From: UBA3263 sp964554335
Lineage (GTDB): Bacteria > Bacteroidota > Bacteroidia > Bacteroidales > Muribaculaceae
Assembly: GCA_964554335.1 (NCBI GenBank)
Contig: CAZKOF010000002.1
Coordinates: 1 to 64,000, forward strand
Length of the DNA stretch: 64,000 nucleotides
Reading direction: 5' to 3'
The notes under the pieces: generated by a model
Told to the model about the DNA's origin: nothing
Seen by the model: the letters and a program-made list of their open reading frames with translations, nothing else
Database searches by the model: none
In this document: piece after piece, positions 59,892 through 64,000 of the stretch
Layout: each line of letters starts with the position of its first letter
Position numbering within the stretch: position 1 is the stretch's first letter
Program-made: the position numbers and the translations under genes

Positions 59892-60983
59892 TTAGTTGCC
59901 GAGTTCGCGGATGGCGCCGGTCAGGGGGTCAAAGATTGCGTAGCCGGGTTCTTTTTTGTTGGTGAAGAAAGTGGGGTCGAGGCCGAACACGACTCCGAGG
60001 GCGCAGACGTCAATAGTTTTGCGGTCAAGGTTCTTGCCGTCGAAGCTGACGCTGAATTGCGCCGAGCCGGGAATGCAGTACGGCACTCCGCCTTTGGGGA
60101 AGGTTTTCTGTTTTCCTTTTTCGTCGAGGGGGAGTTTGCCGCGCGACTTGACGTTGTAGTTCAGGTAAATGGGTGCGCCCGAGAGGTCGTTGGCTCCAAC
60201 GAATCCTTTGAGCGGGTTGAGGCGGGCGATCACTACGTTTGATGCCGGTTCGGTTCCCGGGGTGTAGTTCACGGTGGTTACGGCGGTCGAGGTGCGCACC
60301 GTGCCGAGGAACATTGCCGTCAGGGCCTCTTCCTGGGCGTTGATGTTTTGCAGTATGAGTTCGAGGGCTTTGCCGTCGGGCATGTTGTCGGCCTGTCCGG
60401 TGAGGTAGTCCTGGCGGCTTTGGCGGAGCTGCATGATCTGGTCTGCGGCGAGTTGTGCGCGCTTGGCGAGCGAGGAGCTCTGGAGCATCTCTTCGGTGAC
60501 GGCGTAACGGGCGGCTTTGCTGTCGAGGGGTGAGGTCGTGAGAGGTTTTGCAACGGGAAGTTCGGGTTCTTTGGCTTCGGCGTGGGGGGCTTCGGCATTG
60601 ATTGTCAGCGGTATTCCGCGATCGGAGAGCATGACGTAGACCGGACTGCCCCCCTTGAATTGCATGAGGTAGGTTTCTGCGCCGTCGGGAATCTCGCTAT
60701 TGGCCGTGATGACGGCCGAGAGGAGTTTCCAGGAGGTTGAGGTGGCGCGCACGGCTTTGCGTGCGGTTGCGGAGCCGAGGTATCGCTCGGCGTAATTATA
60801 GAATTCGCCGGGGGTTTCGATGGTTTGCTCGGCCTCGAGAGTGATGTCCACGACGGTCCGGGGCAGCGAGTAGGCGATGCCGTAGTCGTTGGCCTTCGTG
60901 GCGGCGAGCTTGTTGACGTTCTGGGCCGTTGCTGAGATTGTGAGGGTCAGGACGGCGAGTGCGGCGGTCAGAATTTTTTTCAT
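59892..60983 (-). CDS. DUF4831 family secreted protein
   Basis: 363 residues with a signal peptide (KILTAALAVLTLTISATAQ). The mature protein begins with YGIAYSLPRTVVDITLEAEQ and ends with the typical FDPLTGAIRELGN. Bacteroidales-specific DUF4831; no activity known to me. A central helical part (AADQIMQLRQSRQDYLTGQADNM) separates two beta-rich halves. It lies 36 nt after nnr and 14 nt before the DUF389 gene. Confidence 0.85.
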   Translation of the reverse strand: MKKILTAALAVLTLTISATAQNVNKLAATKANDYGIAYSLPRTVVDITLEAEQTIETPGEFYNYAERYLGSATARKAVRATSTSWKLLSAVITANSEIPDGAETYLMQFKGGSPVYVMLSDRGIPLTINAEAPHAEAKEPELPVAKPLTTSPLDSKAARYAVTEEMLQSSSLAKRAQLAADQIMQLRQSRQDYLTGQADNMPDGKALELILQNINAQEEALTAMFLGTVRTSTAVTTVNYTPGTEPASNVVIARLNPLKGFVGANDLSGAPIYLNYNVKSRGKLPLDEKGKQKTFPKGGVPYCIPGSAQFSVSFDGKNLDRKTIDVCALGVVFGLDPTFFTNKKEPGYAIFDPLTGAIRELGN

Positions 60984-61019
60984 GTTATTATTAACTCTTA
61001 TGGGTGAGGGTGCGTTCGG

Positions 61020-62537
61020 TCAGGAGTGAATAATTTTGATTGCGCGGCCGATGTTTGCGGCAATGTCGCCGGCGGTGACTCCGTAGGTTCCTTCGGATTC
61101 GGCGGCAAGCTGGCCCGCGAGGCCGTGGATGTATACTCCGGCAAGGGCAGCGACTTCGGGGTTATAGCCCTGAGCGAGGAGGCCGGTGATGACTCCGGTG
61201 AGCACGTCGCCGGCGCCGGGGGTTGCCATTGCCGGGGTGCCCGAGGAGTTGAAGTAGACGAGGCCGTCGGGGCGCACAATGGCAGTGTAGCGTCCTTTGA
61301 GCACGATGATGATGTTGTGGAAGCGTGCCATTTCGATTGCCTTCACCAGGCGGGATTCGGAGCCGGAGTGCTGGCCGAATATGCGGTCGAACTCGGCGGC
61401 GTGGGGCGTCAGGATGGAGTGGGTCGGAACGTGGTGGAGCAGGGTCTGGCGGCGGGCAATGCAGTTGAGGGCGTCGGCGTCAAGCACGAGGGGTTTGTCG
61501 TAGAGCGTCAGGAAGCGCTCCAGGGCGTTGGTCGTTGCTTCGGAGGTCCCGATTCCGGGGCCGATGGCTATGGCGTTGTAGGGGTGCGAGGCGTGGATTT
61601 CGCCGATTGCGAGATCGGCGTTGGAGGCTGCGAACATCGCTTCGGGCACGGAGGTCTGCATCGTTTCGTAACCGCAGCGGGGGGAGAACACTGTCAGGCG
61701 TCCTACTCCGGCGCGGAGGGCTCCGCGGGCGCTGAGAACTGCGGCGCCCATCATTCCGTAGCTGCCGGCGGCGATCATTGCCGAGCCGAAGTCGCTTTTC
61801 GAGGCGAAAGGATGGCGGGGTTTGAGCAGGCGGCGCACGTCGGGGCGTTCGATGTAGTAGAACGCCGGGGCCATGCGGCGGATTTCGGTGGCGCTAAGGC
61901 CGATGTCGATGGTTTTCCATTCGCCGACGATGTCGGCGTTTTCGGCCATGAGAAATGACAAGTGGGGGAATTGCACGCCGAGGGTCACCGTGGCGTGGAC
62001 CATGTTGCGGGCAATGGCGTTTGGGTTCCAGTCGACCGATAGGCCCGAGGGAACGTCGATGCTGATGACCGTGGCTCCGCTATCGCAGATGAATTTAACG
62101 AGTTCGCGGAAGCCTCCGCTCAGGGCCTCGCGGAGGCCGGTGCCGAAGAGGCCGTCGACGACGATGCTGTTGCGGTCGAGGTGGGAGCGGTTGAATTGCT
62201 TGATGACCTCGGTGAAGTCGGCGTCGGGCCATTGGTGCAGCAGGCGGTCGCGCATGGTTGCGCAGTCGGCCGAGAGCTTGTCGCCGCCGATGTTGAAGAG
62301 AAACACCTCGGGCTTGTAGCCCTGGTCATAGAGCATGGTCGCGGCGGCGAGAGCGTCGGCGCCGTTGTTGCCCGGGCCGGCGAATATAGAGATGCGACTA
62401 TTGGCCTTCAGGCGGCTGACAACCTCGACAGCAACCCCTTCGGCAACGCGTTCAATGAGCTGCAGGGAGGTGATGCCGTTGTTTTCTATGGTTTTGCGAT
62501 CGATTTCGCGAATTTGGTCGGCAGTGAAAATTTTCAT
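61020..62537 (-). CDS. nnr: bifunctional NAD(P)H-hydrate epimerase / ADP-dependent hydratase
   Basis: Repairs hydrated NAD(P)H. Start at ATG 62537 (505 residues); an upstream in-frame start would include the promoter. The epimerase (YjeF-N) half has FAGPGNNGADALAAATML near 55 and the KF...DxPSG strand; the dehydratase (YjeF-C, ribokinase-like) half has VLDADALNCIA and NSSGTPAMATPGAGDVLTGVI with the GxGD catalytic Asp. Complete fusion as in most bacteria. Confidence 0.95.
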   Translation of the reverse strand: MKIFTADQIREIDRKTIENNGITSLQLIERVAEGVAVEVVSRLKANSRISIFAGPGNNGADALAAATMLYDQGYKPEVFLFNIGGDKLSADCATMRDRLLHQWPDADFTEVIKQFNRSHLDRNSIVVDGLFGTGLREALSGGFRELVKFICDSGATVISIDVPSGLSVDWNPNAIARNMVHATVTLGVQFPHLSFLMAENADIVGEWKTIDIGLSATEIRRMAPAFYYIERPDVRRLLKPRHPFASKSDFGSAMIAAGSYGMMGAAVLSARGALRAGVGRLTVFSPRCGYETMQTSVPEAMFAASNADLAIGEIHASHPYNAIAIGPGIGTSEATTNALERFLTLYDKPLVLDADALNCIARRQTLLHHVPTHSILTPHAAEFDRIFGQHSGSESRLVKAIEMARFHNIIIVLKGRYTAIVRPDGLVYFNSSGTPAMATPGAGDVLTGVITGLLAQGYNPEVAALAGVYIHGLAGQLAAESEGTYGVTAGDIAANIGRAIKIIHS

Positions 62538-62541
62538 TCTT

Positions 62542-62555
62542 TCTAAACGTTTAGA
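62542..62555. promoter_or_regulatory. 14-bp perfect palindrome in the nnr leader
   Basis: TCTAAACGTTTAGA lies between the -7 box and the nnr start. The AAACGTTT core is like operators of LacI-type repressors; no regulator gene is nearby. Confidence 0.5.
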
Positions 62556-62558
62556 CTG

Positions 62559-62589
62559 CAAAGTTACAAAAATATTGTTAAACCCCCAA
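62559..62589 (-). promoter_or_regulatory. nnr promoter
   Basis: Minus-strand TTG at 62589-62587, 20-nt spacer, TAACTTTG at 62566-62559; 21 nt to the nnr ATG. Confidence 0.75.
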
Positions 62590-62628
62590 CCCGAACATTC
62601 CGGTGCCACGAGCGGTTTTTATTTCACT

Positions 62629-63558
62629 ATGAAGAATATCGTTCAACCCGCAACCAGGCGGCGGCTCGCGTTTCACCGCATCACGCCGGGCGATTTCGGC
62701 GACATTGCCCGCATGATGAGTCTGTCGGATAGTCGCACGTGTGATTATACCTTCGGGGGCATTGTCCTGTGGGTCAACTATTTCGATTATCGCATGGCGT
62801 TGGCCGACAATACGTTGTATATCAGCGGCGGGCGCGAGGATGACCTCGATGTGCGCGCTTTTGCAATGCCGGTCGGCGACGCTTCGCTCGGCGAGTCGTT
62901 GGAGCGCCTGCGGGTGTCGGCCTCGGGGCCGCTATGGTTCTCGGCCGTGCCCGAAGACCGTCTGCACCTCTTTGCCTCGGAGCCCGACGCCGAGGTTTCG
63001 GAGCTCGGTCGCGAATGGAGCGACTATCTCTATGGTATCCGTCGCCTGTCCTCGCTCGAGGGCGGCGCGATGAAACGCAAACGCAACCACGTCAACCGTT
63101 TCCGCTCTGAGAACCCCGGGGCGCGGCTGGTTGACCTCTCCGCCGGGACGACGGCCGGTTGCATAGAGCTGCTGAAACGGGTAGGCTGCGACGATTCCGC
63201 TACCGGCGCCGCTGAATATGAGGCCGTGAGCACCATGTTGCGGCGCTGGGAGGATTATTCCCCATATTTCTGCGGCAGCGTGCTGACGGTCGGTGATGCT
63301 GTCGTCGGCTTCACCGTTGGAGAGCCAAAGGGCGACACGCTCCACGTTCATGTTGAAAAGTGTGACCACACCGTTGCCGGGGCCAACGAGGCGCTGACGT
63401 CGCTCTATTGCGCGGAGATGATGCGCAGGCTTCCGCGGCTGCTCTATGCCAACCGTCAGGACGATGCCGGAAGCCCGGGGCTGCGTGCGTCGAAAGAGTC
63501 GTGGCAGCCGTTGCGGCTGCTTCCGAAGTTCAATGTCAGAATTGCCCGGATTTGTTGA
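62629..63558 (+). CDS. DUF2156-like (phosphatidylglycerol lysyltransferase C-terminal-type) protein
   Basis: Start at ATG 62629 (309 residues). A GNAT-like fold is suggested by FHRITPGDFGDIARMM, GGAMKRKRNHVNRFRSENPGARLVDL and VTVGDAVVGFTVGEP followed by a HVEKCDHTVAGANEAL segment. This matches DUF2156/LPG_synthase_C proteins, which in MprF move lysine to lipid; the free-standing form has no proven substrate. The 3' end overlaps mreC by 23 nt, convergent. Confidence 0.78.
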   Translation: MKNIVQPATRRRLAFHRITPGDFGDIARMMSLSDSRTCDYTFGGIVLWVNYFDYRMALADNTLYISGGREDDLDVRAFAMPVGDASLGESLERLRVSASGPLWFSAVPEDRLHLFASEPDAEVSELGREWSDYLYGIRRLSSLEGGAMKRKRNHVNRFRSENPGARLVDLSAGTTAGCIELLKRVGCDDSATGAAEYEAVSTMLRRWEDYSPYFCGSVLTVGDAVVGFTVGEPKGDTLHVHVEKCDHTVAGANEALTSLYCAEMMRRLPRLLYANRQDDAGSPGLRASKESWQPLRLLPKFNVRIARIC

Positions 63559-64000
63559 CGGCGTCTGTTTCGGTGGCTTCGATTTCTTCTTTCTGGAAGT
63601 TGCGGATTACGCGCACGGTCGACAACGTCGCGAAGTCGGTCAGCAGGTCTATGCGCAGGGAGTAAAAGTTGTCGTCGGCGTCGTGCATCTGCTCGACGAC
63701 GGTGCCGACGGGTATGCCCTCGGGAAATACTACCGAAAAGCCCGAGGTGATTATCGTGTCGCCGGGCGAGAACTCGACGTGGCGCGGAAGCTCTTCGAGC
63801 ACGGCCTGGCGCGGCGAGCGTCCGTCCCAGATCAGGGAGCCGAAGGCGTCGCTGCCTTTGACTTTGCAGCTTAGGCGCAGGTCGCTGTTGAGCAGCGAGA
63901 TGATGCGCGAGGTGTGGGGGCCGACGACGTTGACGATGCCGACGATGCCGTTCTGGTCGACGACGCCCATTTCCGGGGCGATGCCGTCGGCCGATCCTCG
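63536..64000 (-). CDS. mreC: rod shape-determining protein MreC (partial)
   Basis: C-terminal 150 or so residues; the gene runs off the window end. The beta-barrel domain of MreC is clear: GVVDQNGIVGIVNVVGPHTSRIISLLN, then ELPRHVEFSPGDTIITSGFSVVFPEGIPVGTV, a hallmark. MreC spans the inner membrane and organises the elongasome with MreB/MreD. mreB and mreD are expected beyond the window. Confidence 0.93.
   Translation of the reverse strand, partial: RGSADGIAPEMGVVDQNGIVGIVNVVGPHTSRIISLLNSDLRLSCKVKGSDAFGSLIWDGRSPRQAVLEELPRHVEFSPGDTIITSGFSVVFPEGIPVGTVVEQMHDADDNFYSLRIDLLTDFATLSTVRVIRNFQKEEIEATETDAVNKSGQF

Overview
The window looks like a chromosome segment of a GC-rich Bacteroidales bacterium; a Muribaculaceae-like gut lineage is my best guess, but I cannot prove the family. 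The reasons are gene content (one-piece pyruvate:ferredoxin oxidoreductase, OstA-like protein, C11 peptidase lipoprotein, secreted GH2 beta-galactosidase, GH3-fold protein, DUF4831, SpmA/SpmB fusion, TIGR00341/DUF389 protein) and the Bacteroidota promoter box TAnnTTTG, which occurs more than twenty times in front of genes. Purine-rich ribosome binding sites are almost absent. Nearly all genes are housekeeping genes packed into operons, often with ATGA or TGATG overlaps.

Layout. 1-9 kb (+): nifJ, a sirtuin, nspC, a membrane glycosyltransferase, radC, DUF6057 protein. 9-20 kb (+): a PD40/haem-motif lipoprotein, a large receiver-like/ATP-grasp protein, a DUF4160 remnant with a DUF2442 gene, a DUF4143 ATPase, ybaK, aroC, a SurA-like isomerase and an OstA-like protein. 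20.4-22.1 kb: a low-GC island holding a 5'-truncated HTH gene and a Fic gene bounded by 18-bp direct repeats. 22-24 kb (+): dapA, rsmA. 24-26 kb (-): folB, a small membrane protein, an NSS transporter, then tRNA-Leu(UAA). 26-31 kb (-): a RAYT-type transposase with its own REP palindromes, tadA-rnz-mscS, a C11 peptidase and a small lipoprotein. 31-41 kb (-): GH2 beta-galactosidase, rluA-type synthase and topA, PCMD protein, GT2, lgt. 41-48 kb: SIMPL protein (+), then manC-yfhO-hypothetical-prfA-tatD (-). 48-52.7 kb (+): orphan C-terminal fragment, pnp, kdsD-like SIS protein, ribH, wbqC-like. 52.7-64 kb (mostly -): SpmAB, thyA, Fe-S membrane protein, OmpA, GH3, DUF389, DUF4831, nnr, then DUF2156 (+) and mreC running off the end (-).

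The main unexplained structure lies between the genes. A family of GC-rich mini-hairpins (5-bp stems such as GGCGC/GCGCC or GCCGC/GCGGC, loops of 3-4 nt such as TAAC, TGAC, TAT, TAC) recurs in at least five spacers. Other signals are a 25-G homopolymer touching a promoter, a 7 x 7-nt heptamer array inside the beta-galactosidase reading frame, 32-nt-period repeats at two promoters, a matched pair of inverted REPs at the RAYT gene, and several promoters whose -7 box ends only 5-8 nt before the start codon, which suggests leaderless or nearly leaderless mRNAs.
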